64,000 bases of DNA from Oceanihabitans gracilariae (GTDB taxonomy: Bacteria; Bacteroidota; Bacteroidia; Flavobacteriales; Flavobacteriaceae): positions 248,001 through 312,000 of the forward strand of contig NZ_JBHULM010000001.1 of the NCBI RefSeq assembly GCF_042684485.1, given 5' to 3'. The notes below the pieces were generated by a model. The model saw only the letters and a list, made by a program, of their open reading frames with translations. It was not told where the DNA came from and did no database searches. Numbering within the stretch: the first letter of the stretch is position 1; every line of letters begins with the position of its first letter. Shown piece by piece: positions 42,597-52,287 of this stretch. A program made the position numbers and the translations under genes.

Positions 42597-44987
42597 TTAT
42601 TTGGCATATTTTTTTCTTCTTAAAAAATTAAATACAAACCCGAAAACACCTAATAAAACTAAGGGTAAGAGAATGTTTGTTAATTGCCACATGGTTTTAT
42701 TTGCGGCTACTTTTTTAGGGTCTAAAAATGCTACAGCAATTTCCTTAGTACGAATGTTTATAAGTCCATCATCGTCTAATAAGTAATTTACAGCATTTAA
42801 AAGAAATTCTTTGTTTCCATAGGTTTGTCCAGACCATTTATCAAAACCAAGTTCTTGTGGTCCGTTTCTAGTAATATCATTTTTAATAACATCACCATCT
42901 GCAATAACAATCATTTTAGTTGGTACACTGCTATTTAGTTCGTTTTCTAAAGCAAATGGCTTAATTCTGTTATGGTAAGCAGATGTAAATTGACCTTCTA
43001 GAAGCACAGCAAGGTTTTGTTGGCCTTTATTGTATTCCTGTGGGTTTGGTTCTTTTTGTGTCATTTCTAAGCTAACCTCACGTGGTGTACCATCTAATTT
43101 GGTAAGCACAGAACTTTTTAAAAGTATGGTTTTAGAAACCTTGTTTTTTAAAGTATCTATTTGGTTGGCAAAATCAAACTTTACTAAATTTAAATTATTA
43201 GTAATGGCATGTTTACTTTCTGCATTTACTAATGGCGAATAGTACCAAGGCAATTGCTGAAATTGAGACTGGCTACCTTCGCCAATTGCTAAGGTGATAG
43301 GAGCAGAGTAGAGGTCGTTAACTAAATACGGATTGATACGTACACCATATTTAAAAAATAAATCGGTAAGATTCAAATCTCTAGGTATAGTAATGCTTTT
43401 TCCTGTAGGATTGTATAAACTGTCTTTTTCTGCAGCTACAGCATCAACCAACCAAAGGCTTTTTCCGCCTTTCATGGTAAATTGATCTAATACTAATTTT
43501 TCTTTTTCAGAAAAGGCTTCTGTTGGTTTTGCAGAAATAAGTAAATCAAATTCGTTTAAAGCCTTTAATGTTTTTTGAGCATTGTTAGCTACGCTATCTA
43601 ATGTAAAAGGTGCTATAAAGTAGTAATCACCTATAGTTTTTACAAAATCAAAAATATACTTATCTTCTAACTGATTGTTACCTCTAAGTATGGCTACTTT
43701 TCTTTTTTTAGGATTTATTAATTTGCTAAAACCATCTGCAAAAGCATACTCTAAGTGTTGTACAGAGTTGGTTACAAGTTCTTGTTGCGTAGCTCCAATT
43801 TTATTTTTTACCAATGGTATTTTAACCGTTACACCATCATGACTTGCCAAAGCCCAAGGAAAAATTACTGCTTGGCTAGATTTACCACTTTCTTGAACCG
43901 TTAATTGCATTGGTGTTAAACCTCTATCGCTTAACTGTTGCATGTTACGATCACGAGTAGTTTCGTCTTCAATAGGATTTATAAAATTAAATTTTATGTT
44001 TTTGTTTTTAGCTTCAAACTCCTCTAGTAATTGTTTGGTTTCAGACTGTAGTCGTCTAAATTCCGTAGGAAAATCTTCGCCTTCTAAAAATACATCTATT
44101 AAAATAGGAGATGCAACTTTGTCTATAATTTGTATAGCTGCGTCACTAATAGTATAGCGTTTATCTTGTGTTAAATCTAGACGTTGGTATAAACCACTTT
44201 TAGCAGTAAGAGCATTAAAAATAAAAAGACCTAAAGGGAAAAGTAAAAAGAGTACATAATTTTTTTTAATGAAAGATTTTGTTTGAATTTTTCTAACAGT
44301 AAAGAAAATAAAAAGAGCAGTAACGCTTAAAAAGTATATAATATCTCGCGTATCTAAAACACCACGACTCATACTTTTGTAGTGTGTGCTCATACCTAAT
44401 TGTTCTACAAAATTACTAGACATAAAGTCTGCTAAACCTTGAAAGCCTATATAAAAAACAAAACACAAAAAAACCGAAGATATAAAAGCTACAATCTGGT
44501 TGTCTGTTATGCTTGATGTAAATATACCAATAGCAGTATAGGCAGCTACTAAAAAAAGTAAGCCAAAATAAGAACCTAAGGTGCTACCAACATCTAAATT
44601 ACCTAACGGATTACCTAGTAGGTAAACAGTGTATACATAAAGCAGTGTTGGTAAAAGAGCAATTAAAATTAAAACAAAAGCACCAAAGTATTTACCAAGT
44701 ACTATGTTTATATTACTAATAGGTTTGGTGAGTAAAAGTTCTAGTGTACCTTGTTTTTTCTCATCGCTAAAACTACGCATAGTAACAGCAGGAATAAGAA
44801 AAATAAGAATCCAAGGTGCAAGTAAAAAGAACGATGATAAATCTGCAAATCCATTATCTAAAATATTGAATTCTCCTTTAAATAACCAAAGGAATAATCC
44901 GTTTAATAACAGAAAAATGGCAATTACCAAATAACCAATTGGTGAAGCGAAGAAGGAGTTTATTTCTTTTTTTAAGATTGCAAACAT
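42597..44987 (-). CDS. gldFG: Fused gliding-motility ABC protein GldF-GldG
   Basis: 796 residues in a single frame. Residues 1-240 are an ABC-2 permease of the GldF type (LKKEINSFFASPIGYLVIAIFLLLNGLFLWLF, EKKQGTLELLLTKPI). From about 245 the protein continues as GldG: a membrane helix, then RLDLTQDKRYTIS, the large periplasmic domain, and a C-terminal helix before RRKKYAK. In Flavobacterium johnsoniae gldF and gldG are separate genes working with the ATPase GldA in gliding. gldA is not in this window. The join is within a continuous hydrophobic/basic linker, with no sign of frameshift. Confidence 0.88.
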   Translation of the reverse strand: MFAILKKEINSFFASPIGYLVIAIFLLLNGLFLWLFKGEFNILDNGFADLSSFFLLAPWILIFLIPAVTMRSFSDEKKQGTLELLLTKPISNINIVLGKYFGAFVLILIALLPTLLYVYTVYLLGNPLGNLDVGSTLGSYFGLLFLVAAYTAIGIFTSSITDNQIVAFISSVFLCFVFYIGFQGLADFMSSNFVEQLGMSTHYKSMSRGVLDTRDIIYFLSVTALFIFFTVRKIQTKSFIKKNYVLFLLFPLGLFIFNALTAKSGLYQRLDLTQDKRYTISDAAIQIIDKVASPILIDVFLEGEDFPTEFRRLQSETKQLLEEFEAKNKNIKFNFINPIEDETTRDRNMQQLSDRGLTPMQLTVQESGKSSQAVIFPWALASHDGVTVKIPLVKNKIGATQQELVTNSVQHLEYAFADGFSKLINPKKRKVAILRGNNQLEDKYIFDFVKTIGDYYFIAPFTLDSVANNAQKTLKALNEFDLLISAKPTEAFSEKEKLVLDQFTMKGGKSLWLVDAVAAEKDSLYNPTGKSITIPRDLNLTDLFFKYGVRINPYLVNDLYSAPITLAIGEGSQSQFQQLPWYYSPLVNAESKHAITNNLNLVKFDFANQIDTLKNKVSKTILLKSSVLTKLDGTPREVSLEMTQKEPNPQEYNKGQQNLAVLLEGQFTSAYHNRIKPFALENELNSSVPTKMIVIADGDVIKNDITRNGPQELGFDKWSGQTYGNKEFLLNAVNYLLDDDGLINIRTKEIAVAFLDPKKVAANKTMWQLTNILLPLVLLGVFGFVFNFLRRKKYAK

Positions 44988-45055
44988 GCTTTGTGTATTC
45001 GTTTTATGTTGTTGGGTTTGGTACTACTATTTTATTTTTATTTACTAAATAGGGT

Positions 45056-45352
45056 TTACTCAAGTGAGGTTATTTTATCTACACTCCAAGCTTCAGGTTT
45101 TGCATTAAACAAAGGTTTTGTTTTAGACCAAACGTCTTTAAATAAGGTAGAGTGTCTGTAGTTTTCTAAATCGGCTTCGGTTTCCCAATAACTGTAAGTA
45201 AAAAAGATATTGTCTTGCTGTTTATCTCTATATAATTCTAAAAAACGACAACCTTTAAAGTTTCGTATATTTTCTTTCTTTTCATTAAAGTTTTCTAAAA
45301 ACACTTCAATTTTTGAAGGTTCAAAACTCATTTTTACAATACGTACAAACAT
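45056..45352 (-). CDS. Antibiotic-biosynthesis-monooxygenase-fold protein
   Basis: 98 residues of the ABM/dimeric alpha-beta barrel type: FVRIVKMSFEPSKIEVFLENF, FKGCRFLELYRDKQQDNIFFTYSYWETEADLENYRHS. Family members include quinol oxygenases and heme-degrading enzymes, but no diagnostic residue points to one. Cytosolic. Lies 69 bp after gldFG start and 38 bp from the SAM hydrolase gene, all on the minus strand. Confidence 0.8.
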   Translation of the reverse strand: MFVRIVKMSFEPSKIEVFLENFNEKKENIRNFKGCRFLELYRDKQQDNIFFTYSYWETEADLENYRHSTLFKDVWSKTKPLFNAKPEAWSVDKITSLE

Positions 45353-45390
45353 AAATGTATTTTGTTTTTTTTCGCAAAAGCGAAAACAAA

Positions 45391-46227
45391 TTAAACTTTA
45401 TTAATATTAATAGTTACAGTGTCTCTAAGTTTTAAGCCCATTAAAGTAGATGCGCTACCAACAGTTTCTGTATTGCTTTTATATAATGCAATTTCTAAAT
45501 AGTTAGAAGAGTTAAAAACAACCACTTCTTGACCTATATCGTGTCTTTTTTCTTCCGGAATATCAAAGTTTACAATATCGCTATATTTTTTGCTAATGGT
45601 TTTAAACTTATAGTTTCTTGCAAAAATTTCAAAAGCACGACCTTTTTGTATTTCTTCAAAAAAAGATTTTTTAATATTGGTAACTACATTTCCGTAATTA
45701 TCAATATAAATAATGCTTCCTATAATTTGTGTTTTCTCTTCATTAACAAAAGGATGCATGTTGGTAATAGGTTTAATTTCAGTTATTGGCTTACCAATAA
45801 CTTCAAGTGTACCACCACGTGCCATATGCGAAGCAACTTTTACAAACACATCTAACACAGGAAAACTAGTAACTATTTTATCATGTATATTAATTTCTAC
45901 AATTTTTTCGGGAGCAATTTCGGCACAAATCATACTCATTATTCCATTATTAGCACAAATAAAATAATGGCCATCTAACTTTACAGCAATATGTTTGTTT
46001 TCTGGATTTATTTCGGCATCTACACCAATTAAATGAATACTCCCTTTAGGAAAACTACTATATGCATTTTGAATAATATACGCTGCTTCAGGTATACTAA
46101 ATGGCGACACAGAATGTGAGATATCAACAATTTTAACATCCGGAATTTCACTGTAAATAGCTCCTTTTATCGCGCCAGCAAAGTGATCTTTCTCTCCAAA
46201 GTCAGTTGTTAAAGTTATTATTGCCAT
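45391..46227 (-). CDS. SAM hydroxide adenosyltransferase (DUF62)
   Basis: 278 residues. N-terminal ITLTTDFGEKDHFAGAIKGAI, with the Asp of TTDFG and later SHSVSPFSI and NGIMS motifs of the DUF62 family, which splits S-adenosylmethionine to adenosine and methionine; fluorinase and chlorinase are relatives. No halogenase-specific loop is evident. Housekeeping gene in Bacteroidota, commonly beside phoH as here (divergent). Confidence 0.9.
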   Translation of the reverse strand: MAIITLTTDFGEKDHFAGAIKGAIYSEIPDVKIVDISHSVSPFSIPEAAYIIQNAYSSFPKGSIHLIGVDAEINPENKHIAVKLDGHYFICANNGIMSMICAEIAPEKIVEINIHDKIVTSFPVLDVFVKVASHMARGGTLEVIGKPITEIKPITNMHPFVNEEKTQIIGSIIYIDNYGNVVTNIKKSFFEEIQKGRAFEIFARNYKFKTISKKYSDIVNFDIPEEKRHDIGQEVVVFNSSNYLEIALYKSNTETVGSASTLMGLKLRDTVTININKV

Positions 46228-46350
46228 GAATTATTGTTGATATTTTTTTAACACAAAACACCTTAAAATTGATTAAGTTTGTTTAGCTTTCTAATTGGAA
46301 AACAAATCTAATAAAATTGAACAGATTACTATAATTAAATCGATGCGCTT

Positions 46351-47307
46351 TTGAATGAATTAATACTTGAACTTGAAGAAATAACTCCAAAAGAATTTTT
46401 TGGAGCACAGAACCGAAACATAGAACTCCTAAAAAAGTATTTTCCTAAACTTAAAATTGTCGCTAGAGGCAATAAAATTAAAGCCTATGGAGACGAAGAT
46501 TTGTTAGAAGAATTTGACAAAAGGCTCTACATGCTAATGGAGCATTTTGGTAAATATAACAAGTTAGACGAAAACGTGATTGAACGTATTTTAACTAGCC
46601 AAAGTAAGGAGGATTATGATACCAGTAAAGAAAGCGGACAAGTAATAGTGCATGGTGTAAATGGTAAGCTTGTAAAAGCACAAACGCCTAACCAAAGAAA
46701 ACTAGTAGAGCTAGTGCGTAAAAATGATATGGTTTTTGCCATTGGTCCTGCAGGAACCGGAAAAACATATACAGGTGTTGCTTTAGCTGTACAAGCACTA
46801 AAAAATAAAGAGGTAAAACGTATTATTTTAACACGTCCTGCTGTAGAAGCTGGTGAAAATCTAGGTTTCCTTCCTGGAGATTTAAAAGAAAAATTAGATC
46901 CGTACATGCAACCACTTTATGATGCATTACGCGATATGATTGCACCAGAAAAACTTGCCCAATACATAGAAAACGGAACCATACAAATTGCACCTTTAGC
47001 GTTTATGCGTGGACGTACTCTAGATAACGCTTTTGTGATTTTAGACGAAGGCCAAAATACCACGCACGCGCAAATGAAAATGTTTTTAACCAGAATGGGT
47101 AAAAATGCAAAATTTTTATTAACAGGTGATCCTGGTCAAATAGATTTGCCAAGACGTACGGTTTCAGGACTTAAAGAAGCCTTATTGGTACTTAAAGATG
47201 TTGATGGTATTGGCATGGTTTATCTAGATGATAAAGACGTTATTCGTCATAAACTAGTAAAGAAAGTAATTGCCGCATACCGAAAAATTGAAAATATAGA
47301 AGCTTAA
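46351..47307 (+). CDS. phoH: PhoH-family ATPase
   Basis: 318 residues from a TTG start at 46351 (NELILELEEITPKEFFGAQN, the usual family N-terminus); no in-frame ATG is available until inside the conserved region. Contains a KH-like N-terminal domain, Walker A GPAGTGKTYTG, Walker B FVILDEGQNTT and the LTGDPGQIDLP motif. RNA-associated P-loop ATPase of the YbeZ type, linked to ribosome maturation and stress. Confidence 0.92.
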   Translation: MNELILELEEITPKEFFGAQNRNIELLKKYFPKLKIVARGNKIKAYGDEDLLEEFDKRLYMLMEHFGKYNKLDENVIERILTSQSKEDYDTSKESGQVIVHGVNGKLVKAQTPNQRKLVELVRKNDMVFAIGPAGTGKTYTGVALAVQALKNKEVKRIILTRPAVEAGENLGFLPGDLKEKLDPYMQPLYDALRDMIAPEKLAQYIENGTIQIAPLAFMRGRTLDNAFVILDEGQNTTHAQMKMFLTRMGKNAKFLLTGDPGQIDLPRRTVSGLKEALLVLKDVDGIGMVYLDDKDVIRHKLVKKVIAAYRKIENIEA

Positions 47308-47319
47308 TTTTTTTAGTAG

Positions 47320-47390
47320 CTAGGAACCTGCTTTCCGCTATATCTTTTTTTAGAAAAATAAAAAAAGGATGCCGCTGCAATCAGGGCTAG
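47320..47390. repeat. Intergenic element, CTTTCCGCTATATC...GGATGCCGCTGC type
   Basis: CTAGGAACCTGCTTTCCGCTA then T-rich/A-rich middle then AAAGGATGCCGCTGCAATC and GGGCTAG. I recall near-identical stretches between genes in many flavobacteria, so it is likely a dispersed element; its T and A runs around a GC-rich pair of arms could act as a terminator for phoH. The rest of the gap to purC shows nothing further. Confidence 0.5.
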
Positions 47391-47519
47391 AAATTCAAAC
47401 TAAAAAGTTAATTTTGTCATTCTGTAATATAATGCAGAATACATAATATAAAAAAAACACAACTAATAGTTATATGTCATGCTTAACTTGTTTAGGCATT
47501 TCAAACAAACCAAAAAATA

Positions 47520-48470
47520 ATGAACAACACAATTACAGATACCAACTTTAATTTCCCTAATCAAAAAAGCTTATACAAGGGTAAAGTAAGAGCTGTTTAT
47601 AATATTAACGACCAAGAATTGGTAATGATTGCAACAGATAGACTGTCTGCTTTTGATGTGGTAATGCCAAAAGGAATTCCTTACAAAGGGCAAATACTTA
47701 ACCAAATAGCAACAAGTATGATGAAAGCTACTGAAGATTTAGTGCCAAATTGGTTAACAGCAACACCAGATCCTAATGTAGCAGTTGGTCATTTATGCGA
47801 TCCATTTAAAGTAGAAATGGTAATACGTGGTTATATGTCAGGTCATGCTGCAAGAGAATATAAAGCCGGAAAACGTATGCTTTGTGGTGTGGCAATGCCA
47901 GAAGGTTTAAAAGAAAACGATAAGTTTCCAGAACCAATTATTACACCTGCAACAAAAGCAGAAATGGGAGATCATGATGAAGATATTTCACGTGAAGACA
48001 TTTTAAAACGCGGTATTGTTAGCGAAGAAGATTATGTTGTTTTAGAAGATTATACTAGAAAACTATTTCAAAGAGGAACAGAAATAGCTGCTTCTCGTGG
48101 TTTAATTTTAGTAGATACCAAATATGAATTTGGTAAAACTAAAGATGGTAAAATTGTTTTAATAGATGAAATACATACACCAGACTCTTCACGTTACTTT
48201 TATGCAGATGGCTATCAAGAACGTCAAGATAATGGCGAAGCACAAAAACAACTTTCTAAAGAGTTTGTGCGCCAATGGTTAATTGAAAATAATTTTCAAG
48301 GTCTAGAAGGACAAACCGTTCCAGAAATGAGTGATGCTTACATTGAAACAGTTTCAGAAAGATATATAGAACTCTATGAAAAAATTATGGGAGAAAAATT
48401 TGTAAAGGCAGATGTTTCTAATATTCAAGAGCGTATAGAAAAAAATGTTTTAGCCTATTTAAAACAATAA
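47520..48470 (+). CDS. purC: SAICAR synthetase
   Basis: 316-residue phosphoribosylaminoimidazole-succinocarboxamide synthase of purine synthesis. Key stretches: YKGKVRAVYNI, RLSAFDVVMPKGIPYKGQILNQIA, VEMVIRGYMSGHAAREYKAGKR and LIDEIHTPDSSRYF. Length fits the long, eukaryote-like form common in Bacteroidota. Single gene with its own terminator. Confidence 0.96.
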   Translation: MNNTITDTNFNFPNQKSLYKGKVRAVYNINDQELVMIATDRLSAFDVVMPKGIPYKGQILNQIATSMMKATEDLVPNWLTATPDPNVAVGHLCDPFKVEMVIRGYMSGHAAREYKAGKRMLCGVAMPEGLKENDKFPEPIITPATKAEMGDHDEDISREDILKRGIVSEEDYVVLEDYTRKLFQRGTEIAASRGLILVDTKYEFGKTKDGKIVLIDEIHTPDSSRYFYADGYQERQDNGEAQKQLSKEFVRQWLIENNFQGLEGQTVPEMSDAYIETVSERYIELYEKIMGEKFVKADVSNIQERIEKNVLAYLKQ

Positions 48471-48487
48471 GATAGTTTCAATCAAAT

Positions 48488-48518
48488 AAAAAAAGCCAGT
48501 AATTATTACTGGCTTTTT
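48488..48518 (+). terminator. Terminator after purC
   Basis: AAAAAGCCAGTAAT / ATTACTGGCTTTTT stem with T run. Confidence 0.9.
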
Positions 48519-48570
48519 TATTTGTTTTATTTATGTAATATAACCATGTCTTTGTTGTTATAATTTCTTC

Positions 48571-48601
48571 AAAAAAGGAGGAAACATACCTCTTCCTTTT
48601 T
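48571..48601 (-). terminator. Terminator of the membrane acyltransferase gene
   Basis: On the minus strand: AAAAAGGAAGA / TCCTCCTTTTT stem with a T run; lies about 40 bp after the stop codon. Confidence 0.7.
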
Positions 48602-48639
48602 ACTAAAATTAGGATTTTGCTAATTGTATTCTATGTATA

Positions 48640-49746
48640 CTAACCTTTTAGCTTAAAATAAAGCTTACGTATTTGTCTATAAACAAAAGCATTGGTTTTT
48701 ACATAGTGAAATGAAATAAGGCAAACTACAACTATAAATACAAGCGCACCAATAATGGCTTGTGTTGGTGTTAAACTGTGGTAATAAAAGTTTTTTAAGC
48801 CAATACCAATAAAGCTTCCAAAGATAATAACAAAGTGAATAAAGTAAATAGAGAGTGTTCTTTCTCCTATTTTAGTGATTATGGCTTGTTTTAAGTAGTT
48901 TTCTAAACTATAAAATAAACTAAATACCACCAATACATTGCCTAAACGCGTAAACAGATAATTAAAATACGCAGAATCTTTAAAGATTTGTATCTCTGTT
49001 AAGTGGTAGAGTTGCATTAATGCCCAAGAAGAGTACTCCATTAAAAAAATACCAATAGCTAAAAACAAGCTAATTATTATTGGTTTAAAATATTTTTTGT
49101 GCAAATATTTATAAAATATAATAGCTAAAAAAGCTCCATAAGATACATAACCAAACCATGGTAAAATAGTAAAAACAGAACCATTAGCTTTTGTAAAATA
49201 ATTGGCTAAAAATAGCGGTAAAAAGTTAAAAGAGGCATCTTTATAAGCAGGATTGTACAAAAAAGAAAAACAGCCAATACTCAATAATACGAAAGATAAA
49301 ATTCGAGTGTTTTTTAAAAATAATAAGTACAAGGTTATAAGTATTAGTAAAGATAATCCTATACATTGTAATACATCTATTATTAAAAAATAACTATTAA
49401 AGTTACCATAAAGCCAATCTAAAAAAGGTATTCGTAAAATATAGCCAATGCCAATAAGCATTAAACCACGTTCTACACCTTTTTTAATTCTTACATTGTC
49501 TGTGCCTTTTGATTTTGCTTTTAAAAGTAGGTACATAAATACCAACCCAGAAATGGTGAAAAATATAGGAGCAGTAATACCTCTAAAATAATGCCATATG
49601 TTATAAATTAGGTTGTTAGTGTCTTTGTATATAGGGTTTAAAAGTGTATCTATAAAATGCCCTTGAAGCATCATTAATATAGCAAAAGCACGTACTGCAT
49701 CAAGAAAATATATTCTGTTTGTGGTTGAAGAGTTTGGGTTGGTCAA
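48640..49746 (-). CDS. HGSNAT/YeiB-type membrane acyltransferase-like protein
   Basis: 368 residues, about ten membrane helices. N-terminal IYFLDAVRAFAILMMLQGHFIDTL with the conserved Asp, Arg and His, and FTISGLVFMYLLL after it, as in the heparan-alpha-glucosaminide N-acetyltransferase-like (DUF1624/DUF418) families. Substrate unknown; possibly O- or N-acylation of surface glycans. The frame has no ATG before the conserved start, so a TTG at 49746 is the likely initiator. Confidence 0.75.
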   Translation of the reverse strand: MTNPNSSTTNRIYFLDAVRAFAILMMLQGHFIDTLLNPIYKDTNNLIYNIWHYFRGITAPIFFTISGLVFMYLLLKAKSKGTDNVRIKKGVERGLMLIGIGYILRIPFLDWLYGNFNSYFLIIDVLQCIGLSLLILITLYLLFLKNTRILSFVLLSIGCFSFLYNPAYKDASFNFLPLFLANYFTKANGSVFTILPWFGYVSYGAFLAIIFYKYLHKKYFKPIIISLFLAIGIFLMEYSSWALMQLYHLTEIQIFKDSAYFNYLFTRLGNVLVVFSLFYSLENYLKQAIITKIGERTLSIYFIHFVIIFGSFIGIGLKNFYYHSLTPTQAIIGALVFIVVVCLISFHYVKTNAFVYRQIRKLYFKLKG

Positions 49747-49833
49747 TATTAAGTATCTTTGAAAATTATAAAGTAACTAAAGCTAAAGTAATATATTTAG
49801 TGTTTTAATTCGTAGGTAATTCTTTATTTTCTC

Positions 49834-51198
49834 ATGAATAAATTTGTAGCAGATTTTGCCTCCTTTGTTTGGGGTCTTCCATTATTAATTTTATTAATAG
49901 GAGGTGGTTTATATCTTCTGTTTTTGTCTCGATTTTTACCCTTTCGTTATTTGGTACATGCTATTCAAGTACTTCGTGGTAAATATGATAATCCTGAGGA
50001 TAAAGGAGAGATTTCGCATTTTCAAGCGCTTACAACAGCATTGTCTTCTACTATAGGAATGGGGAATATAGCAGGAGTTGCTGTAGCTATTTCTGTAGGT
50101 GGTCCAGGAGCTGTTTTCTGGATGTGGATTAGTGCTGTTATAGGTATGGCAACAAAATTCTTTACTTCTAGTTTGGCTATTATGTACAGAGGTGAGGATA
50201 GTGAAGGGAACACGCAAGGAGGACCAATGTATTTTATAACCCAAGGTTTGGGTAAAAAATGGAAGCCTTTAGCAGTGTTTTTTAGTTTCTGTGGTTTAAT
50301 TGGTGCATTACCTGTTTTTAACGTAAACCAGTTAACACAAGCCATTAATGATATTGTTTTAAAACCCAATGGTGTAGCTGTAGATTTCACCTCTAACCTA
50401 ATTATAGGTCTTGTTTTGGTAACTATAACTTCGGTAGTTATTTTAGGAGGATTAAACCGAATAAGCAAAGTAGCATCTAAACTTGTACCAAGTATGGTAT
50501 TGCTTTATTTTGTACTTATTCTTATTATATTATTTGCTAATGCAGAAGTGGTTCCAAGTTACTTGAAACTTATTTTTACAGATGCTTTTGCAGCACAAAA
50601 TTATAAAGGCGATGCTTTTTTAGGAGGTCTTTTAGGCGGATTAATAATTTTAGGTGTTCGTCGTGGTGCATTTTCTAATGAAGCAGGAATTGGTACAGCT
50701 CCTTTAGCACACGGAGCAGCAAAAACCAATGAGCCTATTCGTGAAGGTCTAGTGGCTATGTTAGGTCCTGCAATAGATACCTTAGTGGTTTGTACACTTA
50801 CTGCTTTGGCTATTTTAGTAACAGGAGTATGGCAAACTACAGAAGCTAATGGTGTTAGCCTTACAGCAAATGCTTTTGGTAATGCAATGCCACTTTATGG
50901 TAGGTATTTATTGCTAATTTGTATTGTAGTTTTTAGTGTGTCTTCGTTGTTTTCTTATGCCTATTATGGCGGAAAATGTTTGTCGTTTTTAATAGGAGCA
51001 AAAAACAAACATTACTATAACTACTTCTATATCTTGAGTATTATTCTGGGAGCAACAACCTCTTTGGCTTTAATGATTAACTTAATTGATGCTGTGTTTG
51101 CGCTTATGGCAATTCCTACTATGACAGCAACATTAATTTTAGCGCCAAGAGTGGTGAAAGAGGCGAAGTTATACTTTAAACGAATGGAAAAAAATTAA
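49834..51198 (+). CDS. Alanine/glycine:cation symporter (AgcS)
   Basis: 454 residues, about eleven membrane helices. Typical AgcS motifs: TTALSSTIGMGNIAGVAVAISVGGPGAVFWMW and GVRRGAFSNEAGIGTAPLAHGAAKT. Sodium-coupled uptake of alanine or glycine in the inner membrane. A -7 box TATCTTTG lies at 49754-49761. Its end overlaps the convergent AraC-type gene by 4 bp. Confidence 0.93.
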   Translation: MNKFVADFASFVWGLPLLILLIGGGLYLLFLSRFLPFRYLVHAIQVLRGKYDNPEDKGEISHFQALTTALSSTIGMGNIAGVAVAISVGGPGAVFWMWISAVIGMATKFFTSSLAIMYRGEDSEGNTQGGPMYFITQGLGKKWKPLAVFFSFCGLIGALPVFNVNQLTQAINDIVLKPNGVAVDFTSNLIIGLVLVTITSVVILGGLNRISKVASKLVPSMVLLYFVLILIILFANAEVVPSYLKLIFTDAFAAQNYKGDAFLGGLLGGLIILGVRRGAFSNEAGIGTAPLAHGAAKTNEPIREGLVAMLGPAIDTLVVCTLTALAILVTGVWQTTEANGVSLTANAFGNAMPLYGRYLLLICIVVFSVSSLFSYAYYGGKCLSFLIGAKNKHYYNYFYILSIILGATTSLALMINLIDAVFALMAIPTMTATLILAPRVVKEAKLYFKRMEKN

Positions 51199-52115
51199 GC
51201 CTTATTAATAGACATCTTAAATTGTTGTGGTGTCATTAATTCCATCTTTTTAAATTGTCTATTAAAGTAACTGGTATTATTAAAACCAGACTTAAAGGCA
51301 ATTTCAGACATTCTAAAGTCTTTAGATTCTTTAATAAGTTTTTTAGAAAACTTTATCTTTTCAGAATTAATATAATCAATAGGAGAGATGCCTAAGGTGT
51401 TTTTAAACTGCTTATGAAAATGAGAAGTACTCATGTGTGCTTTCTCAGCTAACAAATCTACAGTAATATCTTTATTGGTTAAATTGTCCTTTATATACTT
51501 TATAACAGTGCCTATTCTAGTATCGTTAAAAATTTGAAGCGGATCGTTTATTATTAATGATTTTGCTTTTGTTTGTAGTAACCTAACTATTAATTCTTGT
51601 ATCATTAAATCTAATAATACGTCTTTAGATTTGTTGTTATTAGTAAAGGTGTAGGTTAATCTTTCAATTAAATGATTAACATCGGCATTGTTTATTAAAT
51701 GCGAACTCGTTTCGTTTAAACTCCATTTATTGTTTTCGTTTTCAATGGCTACTTGCTGGTTAAATTTTTCAACTACCTCATTAATTTTAGAAGTATCTAT
51801 TCCTAAGGCTAAACATTGTGTAGGGTTTTCTTTTGTTGCCACAGGAAAATCAATAACCATTTCCTTATTGGTTGGCATGACTACAGATTCTCCAGGAAAA
51901 AAATCAAAAGATTCAAAGCCTTCAAGATGCATAATTTTCTTTCCGGTTAGCATACTTGCTATAATAGGAAAGCTAAAAGTTAAGGATATTTTTTCTGCAA
52001 CTGCATGAGTTTCAAATATATTAAGTTCGGCATAATCTGCATTATATGTCGTTCTGTTCTCTACTAAACGAGTTAGTTTTCTAGTGTTTCTATGCTTGTT
52101 TAAAATGGAATTCAT
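51195..52115 (-). CDS. AraC-family activator of the aldehyde dehydrogenase gene
   Basis: 306 residues: N-terminal effector domain of an AraC_N/cupin-like type (about 25-190) and the C-terminal double helix-turn-helix (about 205-306; TVDLLAEKAHMSTSHFHKQFKNTLGISPIDYI and MSEIAFKSGFNNTSYFNRQFKKM). Divergent from the AldB-type dehydrogenase; the AraC/aldehyde dehydrogenase/DUF779 set recurs in other bacteria. Start at the ATG of 52115; TTG two codons earlier rejected. Probably activates through the direct repeats at 52161-52190. Confidence 0.9.
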   Translation of the reverse strand: MNSILNKHRNTRKLTRLVENRTTYNADYAELNIFETHAVAEKISLTFSFPIIASMLTGKKIMHLEGFESFDFFPGESVVMPTNKEMVIDFPVATKENPTQCLALGIDTSKINEVVEKFNQQVAIENENNKWSLNETSSHLINNADVNHLIERLTYTFTNNNKSKDVLLDLMIQELIVRLLQTKAKSLIINDPLQIFNDTRIGTVIKYIKDNLTNKDITVDLLAEKAHMSTSHFHKQFKNTLGISPIDYINSEKIKFSKKLIKESKDFRMSEIAFKSGFNNTSYFNRQFKKMELMTPQQFKMSINKA

Positions 52116-52160
52116 ACTCAATATTACAAAATTTTAATGCGTATTAGATCAAATAATAGA

Positions 52161-52219
52161 TATGTTCAAGAATATAATAATTATGTTCAATAAAATTAGA
52201 ATATGATAAAATAACTTTA
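52161..52219 (+). promoter_or_regulatory. AraC-type direct repeats and promoter of the aldehyde dehydrogenase gene
   Basis: TATGTTCAA occurs at 52161-52169 and 52182-52190, exactly 21 bp apart (two helical turns), ending 21 bp before the -7 box TAACTTTA (52212-52219). The repeats cover the -33 region, as expected for an AraC class II activator site. Confidence 0.65.
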
Positions 52220-52287
52220 TCAAAAATAAAGATAATCTATTTTTTGGATTATTAAATTATCTAATTACTAATTTAACAAGAAATTTT

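Noticed and set aside
45391..46227. A fluorinase or chlorinase
   Set aside because: Only general DUF62 motifs are visible; the common activity is SAM hydrolysis and no halogen-site evidence can be read from the sequence.
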